This document shows positions 9,545 through 18,941 of a stretch of DNA of 64,000 nt, in pieces; the first letter of the stretch is position 1, and each line of letters opens with the position of its first letter. The notes below the pieces were generated by a model. That model was not told the origin of the DNA. It ran no database searches and saw only the letters and a list, made by a program, of their open reading frames with translations. Where the stretch lies: positions 2,418,001-2,482,000 of the forward strand of contig NZ_CP034073.1 in NCBI RefSeq assembly GCF_003855155.1, written 5' to 3'. Made by a program: the position numbers and the translations under genes. This DNA comes from Shewanella psychromarinicola (GTDB lineage Bacteria; Pseudomonadota; Gammaproteobacteria; Enterobacterales; Shewanellaceae).

Positions 9545-9593
9545 AATCTGTCCTTAGTGTGCTTGAGCAATAACGTTATTATAGATGAGTCGG

Positions 9594-9893
9594 CTATAAA
9601 AGCGCGGCTATTTCCGCTGGGATAACTTTGGGTTGGCATATTTTAATTTGCTTATGACGACCTTGTTCACCTTTGAGAATATGTACCTGACTTTTAGGGA
9701 CTTTACAGGCTTTTGCGAGGTACTTAGACAAATAAGCATTTGCTTTACCGTCAATGGGTGGCGCTGTTATGGCTATTTTTAATTCGTTACCGTGTAAGCC
9801 GACAATTTGATCGCGGCTTGCTTTGGGTTGTACATAGACAAAAAGCAGCAAGTCTCCTTGCTGCTCATCGTTAATATAGCTTACTGGGTTCAT
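9594..9893 (-). CDS. yggU: YggU family protein (DUF167)
   Basis: A 99-residue DUF167 protein. The family core [20 protein letters not shown] and [27 protein letters not shown] is clear. The family is small, soluble and of unknown function. It is downstream of yggT (about 100 bp), as in most gammaproteobacteria, consistent with one minus-strand operon with proC and yggS. Confidence 0.93.
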   Translation of the reverse strand: MNPVSYINDEQQGDLLLFVYVQPKASRDQIVGLHGNELKIAITAPPIDGKANAYLSKYLAKACKVPKSQVHILKGEQGRHKQIKICQPKVIPAEIAALL

Positions 9894-9992
9894 TTTTTAA
9901 CCTCAGCTCGAGATATTAAATTGTTGAAATGGGCTAATTTTAGTTTATTTACCCCAACTCTTAACCCGAGTTGAGGTTGTTTAATTCGACAA

Positions 9993-10541
9993 CTAAATAA
10001 TTGACCAAAAAGGAATATATTGTGCACACAGCATGTTAATGAAGTTCATTGCAATAAACACCACCAATACCGATAAATCCAAGCCACCCATTGCAGGTAT
10101 TATTCTACGCACTGGCGCTAAAACCGGTTCTGTTAATTGCGCAATAACCATAACAATAGGGTTATTGTTTTGATTGAACCAGCTTAATACTGCACGAATA
10201 AGTAACATCCAAAAAAACAATACGCCCGCTTGTTTTATCACAGAGATAAATGAGAACAATAACAAGGTAAGAATGTCTACAGCAGCACCTGCAATCAAAG
10301 TAAGTACTAACATTTTAACTAACACGACAATCAGTGCCAGTAAGATTGATGAAGTATCGATACGTCCTATCGAAGGTAATAGTCGACGCATTGGTGCGAT
10401 AATAGGCTGTGTCGCTTTAATCACAAATTGACTAAATGGATTGTAAAAATCCGCTCTTGCAAGCTGCAGCATAAAACGAAGAATGACGATCATTAGGTAT
10501 AAGTCAAACACGGTGTTGACTAAAAAACTCATTGCATTCAT
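9993..10541 (-). CDS. yggT: YggT family integral membrane protein
   Basis: Two YGGT repeats with about four to five membrane segments; the conserved ARADFYNPFSQFVIKATQPI and its second-half counterpart NPIVMVIAQLTEPVLAPVRRIIPAMGGLDLS are visible. The start at 10541 (MNAMSFLVNTVFDLYLM) is chosen over the longer frame from 10673: it matches the family N-terminus, has AAGG 8 bp upstream, and gives 182 residues. The extra upstream sequence is a degenerate 12-bp tandem repeat and not family sequence. The family has been linked to osmotic stress tolerance. Confidence 0.9.
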   Translation of the reverse strand: MNAMSFLVNTVFDLYLMIVILRFMLQLARADFYNPFSQFVIKATQPIIAPMRRLLPSIGRIDTSSILLALIVVLVKMLVLTLIAGAAVDILTLLLFSFISVIKQAGVLFFWMLLIRAVLSWFNQNNNPIVMVIAQLTEPVLAPVRRIIPAMGGLDLSVLVVFIAMNFINMLCAQYIPFWSII

Positions 10542-10561
10542 GGATATTGCCTTACGTTTAT

Positions 10562-10620
10562 GTAAATTAGTGCCTAAGTTAGTACCTAAATTAGTGCTTA
10601 AATAAATGCTTAAATTAACT
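10562..10620. repeat. Imperfect 12-bp tandem repeat upstream of yggT
   Basis: Four to five degenerate copies of TAARTTAGTGCC-like units, read on the minus strand as an LSTNLGTNLGTNL-type stretch. They lie between proC and the preferred yggT start, where a promoter or leader would be. Confidence 0.7.
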
Positions 10621-10767
10621 GATCGCATATTTAACAGTTCAGTTAACTCAGCTGCAATATACCCGATTTTCACTCAGATTTCGTGCGTTTAAGCTGAGTT
10701 TTTACTAAAAACTATTTTAGCACTAAAGAGGTTAACGTTAAGTTAAATAATCATTCATCCCATAGCG

Positions 10768-11586
10768 TTAAAATGTTTTAGCCATCTCTTGGGCTCTGGC
10801 AACGCAGTTTGTCATGGCTTGGTCTACCAATTCAACTAAACCGCCTTGCTGGAGCGTTTCAACCGCTCTGGCTGTGGTGCCACCTTTTGACATAACATTC
10901 TGACGTAATTCTGTCACCGATAATTGTTGGTTTTGGATCACCATTTGCGCGGCACCTAAAGCGGCCTGTTCAGCAAGGAGTCTTGCTTTGTCCTCAGCCA
11001 TGCCCATATTGACGCCAGAAGCGATCATTGACTCGATAAACAAGTAGAAATAAGCAGGAGAACTGCCCGCAAGCGCAATCACTTGATCTAATTCTGCTTC
11101 TTTATCAACCCAAACTACTTTGCCACCACTTTGCATTAATGTTTCGCAAATGGCCTTATGTTCGGCAGAAATACTGTCATCGGCATAAATACCCGTCATA
11201 CCATAGCCAATTTGAGTTGGGGTATTAGGCATAGTGCGGATAAGCTTGATAGGTTGATTAAAATAGACCGGATAACGAGACGCCGGAATACCTGCAGCGA
11301 TAGTGATGATTAACTTATCCGCTAAATCCAGTGAACTTAAGTCTTCACAAACAGATGCCATTAATTGAGGTTTTACGCTTAACACGATCACCTCTGCTGC
11401 TTTGGCTGCTGCGTGGTTATCATGGGAAACCTCAATAGCAAAATCTTGCTGCAACGCATCCAATTTACCTTTGCTTGGATTGGTAGCATGAATAAGATCA
11501 CTAGGATAGCCATGTGTAACTAAGCCACTGATAATGCTACGAGTCATATTGCCCGCACCGATAAAACATACTTTTGCTTGAGTCAT
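10768..11586 (-). CDS. proC: Pyrroline-5-carboxylate reductase
   Basis: Catalyses the last step of proline synthesis, reducing pyrroline-5-carboxylate with NAD(P)H. A Rossmann motif (KVCFIGAGNMTRSIISGL) opens the protein, IRTMPNTPTQIGYGMTGIY is the substrate-side signature, and the C-terminal dimer domain includes GSSPAYFYLFIESMIASGVNMG and MSKGGTTARAVETLQQGGL. The ATG at 11586 is preferred to an upstream TTG at 11601; it gives 272 residues, the usual length. It is separated from yggS by a hairpin array but keeps the conserved order. Confidence 0.95.
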   Translation of the reverse strand: MTQAKVCFIGAGNMTRSIISGLVTHGYPSDLIHATNPSKGKLDALQQDFAIEVSHDNHAAAKAAEVIVLSVKPQLMASVCEDLSSLDLADKLIITIAAGIPASRYPVYFNQPIKLIRTMPNTPTQIGYGMTGIYADDSISAEHKAICETLMQSGGKVVWVDKEAELDQVIALAGSSPAYFYLFIESMIASGVNMGMAEDKARLLAEQAALGAAQMVIQNQQLSVTELRQNVMSKGGTTARAVETLQQGGLVELVDQAMTNCVARAQEMAKTF

Positions 11587-11651
11587 TAAGTCTGTATCCA
11601 ATAAAAGAGTGAATTTATGTCCAATTGCTGTGTATGTTACCTAATTCAGCT

Positions 11652-12122
11652 CTAGGACGCTACGCTTCCAGGTTCTAGGGTCGCTACGCTGCTCGGTTCT
11701 AGTGTCGCTACGCTGCTAGGGCGGACTACGTCCTGCTAGGATCTAGGGCGTGACTTCGTCACTGCTAGGGTCGCTGCGCTGCTAGAACGGACTACGTCCT
11801 GCTAGGCCGCTGCGCGGATAGAGCGCTTCGCTTCTAGGGACAGCTTCGCTGCTAAGATTGAGTCGCTGCGCGACTAGGCTATTGATTGTATAGAATCTAG
11901 CCGCGTAGCGTCCTAGCAGCGCAGCGCTCTAGGCTGTTGCTATAGATTGTATAGAATCTAGCCGCGTAGCGTCCTAGCAGCGCAGCGTTCTAGGCTCTTG
12001 CTATAGATTGTATAGAATCTAGCCGCGTAGCGACCTAGCAGCGCAGCGTTCTAGGCTGTTGCTATAGATTGTATAGAATCTAGCCGCGTAGCGTCCTAGC
12101 AGCGCAGCGCTCTAGGCTGTTG
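11652..12122. repeat. CTAG mini-hairpin array, block 2
   Basis: Fills the gap between yggS and proC, both minus strand. The left part has TNC-loop modules on the plus strand (GCTACGC, GTGACTTCGTCAC, GGACTACGTCC, CCGCTGCGCGG, CAGCTTCGCTG). The right part is four copies of a 61-bp core unit, with its CCGCG at 11901, 11962, 12023 and 12084, each carrying CGCGTAGCG and GCGCAGC plus TTGTATAGAATCTAG. Copies differ at only a few positions. The last copy ends only a few bases before the yggS stop. Confidence 0.95.
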
Positions 12123-12125
12123 ATT

Positions 12126-12821
12126 TTATCTTTGACCAAAGATAGCACTGCCGATGCGCACCATGGTTGATCCGTTGGCGATGGCGATATCCATGTCACC
12201 GCTCATGCCCATAGACAGAGTGTCGACGCTAGGATATTGCTGTTTAAGCTGGTCAAAAAGTTGCTTTAATTGGCTAAATTCTTGTTGCTGAAGTTGTACA
12301 TCATCAGTGGCGGTTGGGATCGCCATTAATCCGCGCAGTTTAAGGTGGGGTAAGGATGCGATAGTAAGTGCTAACGTGGCGACATCTGCAAAACTTGCAG
12401 AATTGATACCCGACTTAGACTCTTCCTGGCTAATATTGACTTGAATACACACGTTTAATGGCGACTTGTCGCTCGGCCGCTGTTCATGCAAACGTTGGGC
12501 TATTTTGCCGCGACTTAAGGTGTGCATCCAATCAAAATGCTCGGCGACAATTTTTGTTTTATTCGATTGCAGCGGGCCTATAAAATGCCATTCTATATCC
12601 GGGTAATCTGCCTGTAAGGCGTTAATCTTAGTTTCGCCTTCTTGGACATAGTTTTCCCCAAATAAACGCTGCCCCGCTTGATAAGCTGCAATAATGTCAC
12701 TTATGGGTTTGGTTTTGCTCACCGCCAGTAGGTTTATCTCATCTGGAGAACGTGAACAATTTTGCGCCGCTTGATTAATTCTGCTCTGGGCGATTGATAT
12801 TCTGTCTGCTATTGTTGTCAT
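12126..12821 (-). CDS. yggS: PLP homeostasis protein YggS
   Basis: A 231-residue single-domain PLP-binding protein of the YggS/PROSC family, which controls free pyridoxal phosphate and amino-acid balance. The Lys that carries PLP is in LLAVSKTKPI (near residue 36). Other signatures are FGENYVQEG, WHFIGPLQSNK, and the C-terminal SMGMSGDMDIAIANGSTMVRIGSAIFG. It diverges from pilT with 12-27 bp between starts, so the promoters must overlap the coding ends. Confidence 0.95.
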   Translation of the reverse strand: MTTIADRISIAQSRINQAAQNCSRSPDEINLLAVSKTKPISDIIAAYQAGQRLFGENYVQEGETKINALQADYPDIEWHFIGPLQSNKTKIVAEHFDWMHTLSRGKIAQRLHEQRPSDKSPLNVCIQVNISQEESKSGINSASFADVATLALTIASLPHLKLRGLMAIPTATDDVQLQQQEFSQLKQLFDQLKQQYPSVDTLSMGMSGDMDIAIANGSTMVRIGSAIFGQR

Positions 12822-12848
12822 AATGTTGGTTTAATGGATGTCTCTACA

Positions 12849-13886
12849 ATGGAAATCACTGAATTACTGGCCTTTAGTGTCAAACACAAAGCATCAGATC
12901 TACATCTTTCAGCAGGCGTATCCCCCATGATCCGTGTTGACGGTGAAGTGAGGAAAATTAATTTACCTGCGTTAGATCATCAAGGCGTTCATAGTCTTGT
13001 TTATGACATCATGAATGATAAACAACGTAAAGACTATGAAGAACACTTAGAAATCGATTTTTCATTCGAAGTCCCCAATCTAGCTCGCTTTCGTGTTAAC
13101 GCATTTAATCAGTCTCGTGGTGCAGGCGCGGTATTTCGTACCATTCCTTCTGAAATTTTATCTCTTGAGCAACTTGGTGCACCAGAAATTTTTAAGAAAA
13201 TTGCCAGTTACCCACGTGGATTGGTATTAGTGACAGGGCCAACGGGGTCGGGTAAATCGACCACATTGGCAGCGATGGTCGACTACGTTAATGAAAATCG
13301 ACATGAACATATTTTAACCATTGAAGACCCGATAGAATTTGTCCATCAAAACAAACAATGCTTAATCAATCAGCGCGAAGTTCACAAACATACACATAGC
13401 TTTAATGCGGCGCTGAGAAGTGCACTGCGTGAAGACCCTGATGTTATTCTTGTGGGTGAAATGCGCGACCTTGAAACCATTCGTTTAGCCATGACGGCCG
13501 CAGAAACGGGTCACTTAGTGTTTGGTACTTTGCATACCACCTCGGCAGCCAAAACCATTGACCGTGTGGTCGATGTATTTCCTGAAGGTGAAAAGAGCAT
13601 GGTACGCACCATGTTGTCAGAGTCACTTCAAGCCGTTATTTCGCAAACATTGATTAAGAAAATTGGTGGTGGCCGAGTGGCCGCACATGAAATTATGATG
13701 GGTACACCCGCGATCCGAAATCTTATTCGTGAAGACAAGGTCGCGCAAATGTATTCAGCCATTCAAACGGGTATGTCTCACGGCATGCAAACCCTTGATC
13801 AATGCCTGCAAAATTTGGTCAATCGTGGCTTAATTACCCGCGAAGATGCGATGCAGAAAAGTTCGAATAAACAAGCTAATTTCTAA
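12849..13886 (+). CDS. pilT: Type IV pilus retraction ATPase PilT
   Basis: Hexameric ATPase that powers pilus retraction and twitching. The N-terminal PAS-like region (SVKHKASDLHLSAGVSPMIRVDGEVR) is followed by Walker A GPTGSGKST (near residue 132), the Asp box, Walker B LVGEMRD and the His box GTLHTTSAAKT. The ATG at 12849 gives MEITELLAFSV, matching family starts and 345 residues; another ATG lies 15 bp upstream at 12834. pilU follows 11 bp later, a typical retraction-motor operon. Confidence 0.95.
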   Translation: MEITELLAFSVKHKASDLHLSAGVSPMIRVDGEVRKINLPALDHQGVHSLVYDIMNDKQRKDYEEHLEIDFSFEVPNLARFRVNAFNQSRGAGAVFRTIPSEILSLEQLGAPEIFKKIASYPRGLVLVTGPTGSGKSTTLAAMVDYVNENRHEHILTIEDPIEFVHQNKQCLINQREVHKHTHSFNAALRSALREDPDVILVGEMRDLETIRLAMTAAETGHLVFGTLHTTSAAKTIDRVVDVFPEGEKSMVRTMLSESLQAVISQTLIKKIGGGRVAAHEIMMGTPAIRNLIREDKVAQMYSAIQTGMSHGMQTLDQCLQNLVNRGLITREDAMQKSSNKQANF

Positions 13887-13897
13887 GGAACTGGATC

Positions 13898-15010
13898 ATG
13901 GATGTTCGTCCGTTTTTAAATATGATGGTTGAGAAAAAGGCGTCTGACTTATTTATCACCGCCGGTTTTCCACCGAGTGCCAAAATTGACGGTGAGTTAC
14001 GTCAGCTATCTGAAGACCGATTAACACCAGAGCAATCGCTGATGTTTGTTGAGTCGTTAATGAGTGATATACAAAAGAAAGAGTTTCACGACAGCAGCGA
14101 ATGCAACTTTGCTTTTGCGGCAAAAGATTTAGGCCGTTTTCGTGTCAGTGCCTTTTGGCAGCGAGAATCAGCCGGTTGTGTTATGCGCCGTATCGAAACC
14201 CAAATTCCAGAAGTGGATGACTTAAAACTTCCCGCCATTTTAAAAGATTTGGTCATGAGTAAACGTGGTCTTATCATCATGGTCGGCGGAACCGGTACCG
14301 GTAAGTCAACCTCGCTAGCTGCGCTGGTGGGCTACCGAAACGCTCATTCTCGGGGGCATATTCTGACCATTGAAGACCCGGTTGAATTTGTGCATAACCA
14401 TCGTAAAAGTATTGTTACTCAACGAGAAGTGGGTATTGATACCGACTCATTTGATGCCGCGCTTAAAAGCTCACTGCGCCAAGCGCCAGATGTGATCTTA
14501 ATTGGTGAAATTCGTACTCAAGAAACCATGGAATTTGCACTGTCGTTTGCCGAAACCGGTCATTTATGTATGGCGACGTTACATGCAAACAATGCCAACC
14601 AAGCACTCGATCGTATTATGCATTTGGTGCCAGAAAGTAAGCACAATCAGCTGCTATTTGATTTGTCATTAAATTTACGCGGTATTGTGGCGCAACAGCT
14701 TATTCCTAAATCAGACGGAACCGGACGACGAGCCGCCATTGAGGTGTTAATTAATACTCCACGTGTGGCCAGTTTGATTGCTAAAAACGAGTTGCATTTA
14801 CTGAAAGAAACCATGGCTAAGTCTCGCGAGCAAGGCATGCAAACGTTTGACCAGGCATTGCTTGATTTATATCTAGAAGGTGAGATCAGTTACGCCGATG
14901 CATTACATCATGCCGACTCACCTAATGATTTGCGTTTAATGATTAAATTGCAAAACAACGAAGCGGCTTCATCGGGCGCCATGGAAGGCATTACACTCGA
15001 TATGGACTAG
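13898..15010 (+). CDS. pilU: PilT-like accessory ATPase PilU
   Basis: A 370-residue PilT paralogue that assists retraction. Walker A is GGTGTGKST (near residue 130), Walker B LIGEIRT, His box ATLHANNANQ. The C-terminus is longer and less conserved (NNEAASSGAMEGITLDMD), as usual for PilU. An AAGGA lies just before the ATG at 13898, 11 bp after pilT. Confidence 0.95.
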   Translation: MDVRPFLNMMVEKKASDLFITAGFPPSAKIDGELRQLSEDRLTPEQSLMFVESLMSDIQKKEFHDSSECNFAFAAKDLGRFRVSAFWQRESAGCVMRRIETQIPEVDDLKLPAILKDLVMSKRGLIIMVGGTGTGKSTSLAALVGYRNAHSRGHILTIEDPVEFVHNHRKSIVTQREVGIDTDSFDAALKSSLRQAPDVILIGEIRTQETMEFALSFAETGHLCMATLHANNANQALDRIMHLVPESKHNQLLFDLSLNLRGIVAQQLIPKSDGTGRRAAIEVLINTPRVASLIAKNELHLLKETMAKSREQGMQTFDQALLDLYLEGEISYADALHHADSPNDLRLMIKLQNNEAASSGAMEGITLDMD

Positions 15011-15237
15011 TCGTGATATGAACAAAATGTTCAGATAGTAAGCCAGTTGGTGGTTTTTTAGAGGTCAAGCGTCACATAATGTGTGTTTTTTTGTTATAAT
15101 CAACGTTGGATTGTCATTACAGATGCTGTAATGATAAAAGAGGGTTAAATTTTCAGCGATTAATCCACTTCGTGTAATTACATTATACGTTACTAATTTT
15201 TATCACGTTTTATAACAATATGTATCAAGGATGTATT

Positions 15238-16341
15238 ATGCAGTTATGGCAAAAAGTCACTGTTTTATCTTCGCTAATCTTGTTTCCATTTTCGGCTTCG
15301 GCTGTAAAAGTTACTGATGAAGTCGATATTGGCGGCGCAGTAAGAATCAACTACGGTTGGAAAGATTACGATAATAACTCCAAACTTAAATTTGAACTGT
15401 TCCGTGCCGATGTCAACTATAAGAGTAAAGATGGCTTGTTCGCCTCAGCTCAGTACCGTTGGTACGAAAGCATGGATGTAGTGCATCATGCCTACATGGG
15501 TTATCAATTTGACGAAGCACAATCAGTACAAGTGGGTGTAACCCAAGTACCATTTGGCTTATTACCTTACGCAGCACATTCATTTTGGTTTGGTGCAACG
15601 TATTATCTTGGTTTTGAAGATGATTACGATGCAGGTATCCATTACAAAAATGAAAAAGATGGTTGGCGCTACGACCTAGCTTACTTTAGTAATGATGAAT
15701 ACGGTAATGGTGCGCGTGTCGATCGCTATTCATTTGACGTTGCTACAACGGATCAATCTCCATATGAAGAGTCAGGCCAAATAAACGCCCGAGTTGAGCG
15801 TGAATTTACTTCTGGTGACGTCACTCATAAGTTAGGTGGCTCATTACAGTTAAGCCAATTAGATTATATGGCTGATATCTCTAGCGTAGATGGTGAAGAT
15901 GTCGATAGCCTTGCAGCTGCAGCTCATTGGCAACTTGACTGGAAAAAATGGCAATTACAGTTACAGTATATTCATTACGACTATGACGTAAAAGACAGTG
16001 AACGTATTACTCTTAGTGCGTTTCAGTTTCCATTCGAAATTGCTGCTGAAGCCGATGTTGCGACAGTTAACTTAGCTAAATCGTTTGATGTCGACTGGGG
16101 TCCAATCACTAATGTAAATTGTTACAACGATTACAGCCAAGTAATGGCATCAGGCGACGGGCTAGATGATTCTGTCCAAAACGTGACGGGTTGTGCCATC
16201 ACTGCTGGTAAGTTTTATTCTTATGTCGACTGGATTGCCGGTAAAAATATGTGGTTTGTTAAAGGCCCAGGTGTGGGTATCGATAATGGCGACACAGCAT
16301 GGCATTCTCGTTTGAACATCAATGTTGGTTTCTATTTCTAA
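15238..16341 (+). CDS. Outer-membrane beta-barrel protein, porin-like
   Basis: A 367-residue exported protein. The start at 15238 has AAGGA upstream and a signal peptide (LWQKVTVLSSLILFPFSASA). The rest is alternating polar/aromatic strands (for example WQLQLQYIHYDYDV) and ends in NVGFYF with the terminal Phe recognised by the BAM machinery. Features such as VGVTQVPFGLLPYAAHSFWFG resemble the phosphate-selective OprO/P-like group. Two Cys near the C-terminus (VNCYND, TGCAIT) may form a disulfide. The transported solute is not clear. It stands as a single gene with its own terminator. Confidence 0.8.
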   Translation: MQLWQKVTVLSSLILFPFSASAVKVTDEVDIGGAVRINYGWKDYDNNSKLKFELFRADVNYKSKDGLFASAQYRWYESMDVVHHAYMGYQFDEAQSVQVGVTQVPFGLLPYAAHSFWFGATYYLGFEDDYDAGIHYKNEKDGWRYDLAYFSNDEYGNGARVDRYSFDVATTDQSPYEESGQINARVEREFTSGDVTHKLGGSLQLSQLDYMADISSVDGEDVDSLAAAAHWQLDWKKWQLQLQYIHYDYDVKDSERITLSAFQFPFEIAAEADVATVNLAKSFDVDWGPITNVNCYNDYSQVMASGDGLDDSVQNVTGCAITAGKFYSYVDWIAGKNMWFVKGPGVGIDNGDTAWHSRLNINVGFYF

Positions 16342-16394
16342 ACATTTTTGATCTCAATAAAAAAGTATTACGTACAATAGTGTGATATTTCATT

Positions 16395-16427
16395 AGGCAC
16401 CGATAAAGTCATTTATCGGTGCCTTTT
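16395..16427 (+). terminator. Intrinsic terminator after the porin-like gene
   Basis: A 13-bp stem (AGGCACCGATAAA at 16395-16407 with TTTATCGGTGCCT at 16412-16424) and a four-base loop, followed by TTTT. It sits 26 bp before the gpx start. Confidence 0.85.
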
Positions 16428-16453
16428 AACTTTGAGTCAAGGACAAACTAAAA

Positions 16454-16987
16454 ATGATTAAATACCTAACAGCCATTGGCTTATTCACATTAAGTTCTGC
16501 TGCTTTTGCCACCAATTGTCCTGACTACCTCAATGTTGAAGCGCGAAAATTACACTCAACAGAAAACGTTAATTTATGTGAACTCACTCAAGGCAAAGCG
16601 GTGTTAATTGTTAACACGGCTTCCCATTGTGGCTTTACACCTCAATTTGAAGCACTTGAAACATTACATAAAGAGTATGCTGATAAAGGATTAGTGGTCA
16701 TTGGCTTTCCTTCAGATGATTTTTTCCAAGAAGAAAAAGATGAAGCCAAAACCGCCGATGTTTGTTTTATTAATTATGGTGTCACCTTCACCATGGTGGC
16801 AACATCAGCCGTTAAAGGCAGCAGTGCTAACTCAGTATTTAAATACCTAGGCGACAACAGTGCTGAACCAAAATGGAATTTCTACAAATATGTTATCTCA
16901 GGTGATGGTCAAACCGTACAGCAATTTAATTCGCGGGTTAAACCTGATAGCGATGAACTGAAAAAAGCGATTGAATCAGTTTTGTAA
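16454..16987 (+). CDS. Exported glutathione peroxidase family protein
   Basis: A 177-residue thiol peroxidase. A signal peptide (KYLTAIGLFTLSSAAFA) precedes the peroxidase fold, placing it in the periplasm. The catalytic Cys59 is in NTASHCGFTPQFEAL, FPSDDFFQEE holds the conserved Gln position, and the Trp is in PKWNFYKYV. The residue at the active site is Cys (TGT), not selenocysteine. Periplasmic versions probably use a thioredoxin-like reductant. It sits alone between two terminators. Confidence 0.9.
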   Translation: MIKYLTAIGLFTLSSAAFATNCPDYLNVEARKLHSTENVNLCELTQGKAVLIVNTASHCGFTPQFEALETLHKEYADKGLVVIGFPSDDFFQEEKDEAKTADVCFINYGVTFTMVATSAVKGSSANSVFKYLGDNSAEPKWNFYKYVISGDGQTVQQFNSRVKPDSDELKKAIESVL

Positions 16988-17081
16988 TCATTAACTCAAG
17001 TGAGTTATTTTACCGCATTCTTTAACTGAGCTCTTTCACTGAGCCCTTTCAATCAGCCGTCTAGCTTAAATAAATATTTAC

Positions 17082-17130
17082 AGAGTGCGGGGTATTTTGA
17101 TATAAAATCGATACCCAGCACTCTTTATGT
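17082..17130 (+). terminator. Long hairpin, probable terminator after gpx
   Basis: AGAGTGC-GGGTAT (from 17082) pairs with ATACCC-GCACTCT (17111-17124) with one internal mismatch and a 15-base loop, then TTATGTTTT. It sits about 95 bp past the gpx stop and 65 bp before hemH, so it could also be a hemH leader structure. Confidence 0.6.
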
Positions 17131-17190
17131 TTTAAATGAATGCGATACAATTTTAATTTAACCTCATGAGTTATTCAGCGTGAGATATAT

Positions 17191-18237
17191 TTGTCGATCC
17201 AAATCAATAACGGAGAAGATACTTTGGCTAGATTTTCAGGGCTAGATAAAGACACCGGCCATAAAGCACGTGGCAAAACTGGCGTATTACTATTAAATCT
17301 AGGTACACCAGATGCGCCAACGGCATCTGCTGTTCGCATTTATTTGGCTGAGTTTTTGGCAGACCCTCGAGTGGTGGAAATTCCAAAACTAATATGGATG
17401 ATTATTCTTCACGGCATTATTTTGCGTATTCGTCCGGCTAAATCAGCAGCGTTATATCAAAAAGTATGGACCGATGCGGGTTCGCCTTTACTCGATATCA
17501 GCCAACGTCAACAAGCAAAACTAGCCAAACAATTACAAGCACAAGGCTACGATGCCAGTGTGCATTTGGCGATGCGTTATGGATCGCCATCAACGTCTAG
17601 CACCTTGCAAGCTATGCACAAACAAGGTGTAGACAACTTAGTGGTTTTGCCTTTGTATCCGCAGTATGCTGCGCCAACAACCGGGTCTGCGTTTGACGCT
17701 TTAGCCAAAGAACTGATGAAATGGCGTTATATTCCGGCACTGCATTTTATTAATACCTATCATGACAACACTGATCTTATCGATGCCCTTGCCGCATCCA
17801 TTCAAAAAGACTTTGATGAACACGGTAAGCCACAAAAATTGGTGATGTCATATCATGGTATGCCAGAGCGAAATCTGCATTTAGGCGATCCCTATTACTG
17901 CTTCTGTTTGAAAACGACTCGTTTAGTGGTCGAAAAATTAGGCTTAAGTGAAGACGATTACGTCGCAACATTCCAGTCTCGCTTTGGCAAGGCTAAATGG
18001 TTACAACCTTATACCGACGCAACAATAGCCAGCCTACCAGCCAAAGGTATCACTGATATCGCCGTCATCTGCCCAGCATTTAGTGCCGATTGCCTAGAAA
18101 CCTTAGAAGAAATCAAAGGCGAAAATCGTCACGTATTTGAAGATGCCGGCGGCAAAAACTTCAGATACATTGAATGTTTAAATGATAACGATGACCACAT
18201 CAACATGATGGCCAATCTGGTAAAACCTTTCTTGTAA
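17191..18237 (+). CDS. hemH: Ferrochelatase
   Basis: Inserts ferrous iron into protoporphyrin IX, the last heme-synthesis step. Family signatures: GVLLLNLGTPDAPTASAVRIYLAEFLADPRV at the N-terminus, the metal-site His in VMSYHGMPERNL (near residue 224), GDPYYC, FQSRFGKAKWL, and the Glu-rich DCLETLEEIKGENR (near residue 305). Two TTG starts are possible: 17191 (348 residues) or 17224, which has a better GGAG at 8-base spacing; I keep the longer. It stands alone, followed by a hairpin array. Confidence 0.93.
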   Translation: MSIQINNGEDTLARFSGLDKDTGHKARGKTGVLLLNLGTPDAPTASAVRIYLAEFLADPRVVEIPKLIWMIILHGIILRIRPAKSAALYQKVWTDAGSPLLDISQRQQAKLAKQLQAQGYDASVHLAMRYGSPSTSSTLQAMHKQGVDNLVVLPLYPQYAAPTTGSAFDALAKELMKWRYIPALHFINTYHDNTDLIDALAASIQKDFDEHGKPQKLVMSYHGMPERNLHLGDPYYCFCLKTTRLVVEKLGLSEDDYVATFQSRFGKAKWLQPYTDATIASLPAKGITDIAVICPAFSADCLETLEEIKGENRHVFEDAGGKNFRYIECLNDNDDHINMMANLVKPFL

Positions 18238-18241
18238 TTAT

Positions 18242-18530
18242 AGGGCGCTGCGCTGCTAGAACGGACTTCGTCCTGCTAGAACGGACTTCGTCCTGCTAGA
18301 ACGGACTTCGTCCTGCTAGAACGGACTTCGTCCTGCTAGAACGGACTTCGTCCTGCTAGAACGGACTTCGTCCTGCTAGAACGGACTTCGTCCTGCTAGA
18401 ACGGACTTCGTCCTGCTAAAGTCGCTTCGCTATGCTGTTTGCTTTTATAGCCTCTAGCCGCGAAGCGTCCTAGCAGCGCAGCGCTCTAGGCTCTTTTGCT
18501 CGCTACCGCCTTTCACTGCTCGCCTCTGCT
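18242..18530. repeat. CTAG mini-hairpin array, block 3
   Basis: Starts almost at the hemH stop. It holds eight perfect copies of a 20-bp unit, GAACGGACTTCGTCCTGCTA, from 18259 to 18418. Each unit has the GGAC-TTC-GTCC hairpin and a CTAG junction. A degenerate core (TTTTATAG, CCGCGAAGCG, CAGCGCAGCG) follows up to about 18500 and ends in short CGCTACCGC pieces. Confidence 0.95.
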
Positions 18531-18578
18531 TTTATGATTTGTTAAACTCAAATAATGTTTCGTCGTTAAAGAAATAAT

Positions 18579-18908
18579 ATGAGAATAGATCCCAATATCG
18601 CATTAGTTTATAGCACTGATAAAGGTCGTATTGATCAACCTAAACCACAAGCTGAAATTCCAACTGGTGACGGCATAGTGCGGATCCACAAAGATACTAA
18701 AGGTCGTAAAGGTAAGGGCGTGAGTGTGATAAAAGGGCTCGCATTAGATGACAAAACCTTAAAAGATCTTGCGCAAAAACTGAAGAAACAATGTGGCTGC
18801 GGTGGTACAGTAAAAGACTTCTGCATTGAAGTACAAACCGACAATCGCGAACAAATAAAATCCATATTAGAAAAGTTGAATTTCACAGTGAAATTAGCGG
18901 GTGGATGA
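18579..18908 (+). CDS. yciH: SUI1/eIF1-like translation factor YciH
   Basis: A 109-residue protein with the SUI1 fold: VRIHKDTKGRKGKGVSVIKGL, the zinc-ribbon-like KKQCGCGGTVKD and the C-terminal LEKLNFTVKLAGG. Bacterial YciH binds the ribosome and influences initiation fidelity, with effects seen under stress. The ATG at 18579 fits the family length. It is 33 bp upstream of yqgE on the same strand. Confidence 0.93.
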   Translation: MRIDPNIALVYSTDKGRIDQPKPQAEIPTGDGIVRIHKDTKGRKGKGVSVIKGLALDDKTLKDLAQKLKKQCGCGGTVKDFCIEVQTDNREQIKSILEKLNFTVKLAGG

Positions 18909-18941
18909 TACATATCGCTGAGACACGATTTGGGAGAGTAT

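Noticed and set aside
10174..10431. An 85-codon frame opposite yggT
   Set aside because: A shadow of the yggT coding sequence.
16454..16987. Selenocysteine glutathione peroxidase
   Set aside because: The active-site codon is TGT for Cys, not TGA, and no SECIS-like hairpin is needed.
18242..18530. The arrays as simple intrinsic terminators
   Set aside because: Stems are short, T tracts are absent and units are repeated many times, so the arrays do not look like terminators, though effects on transcription remain possible.
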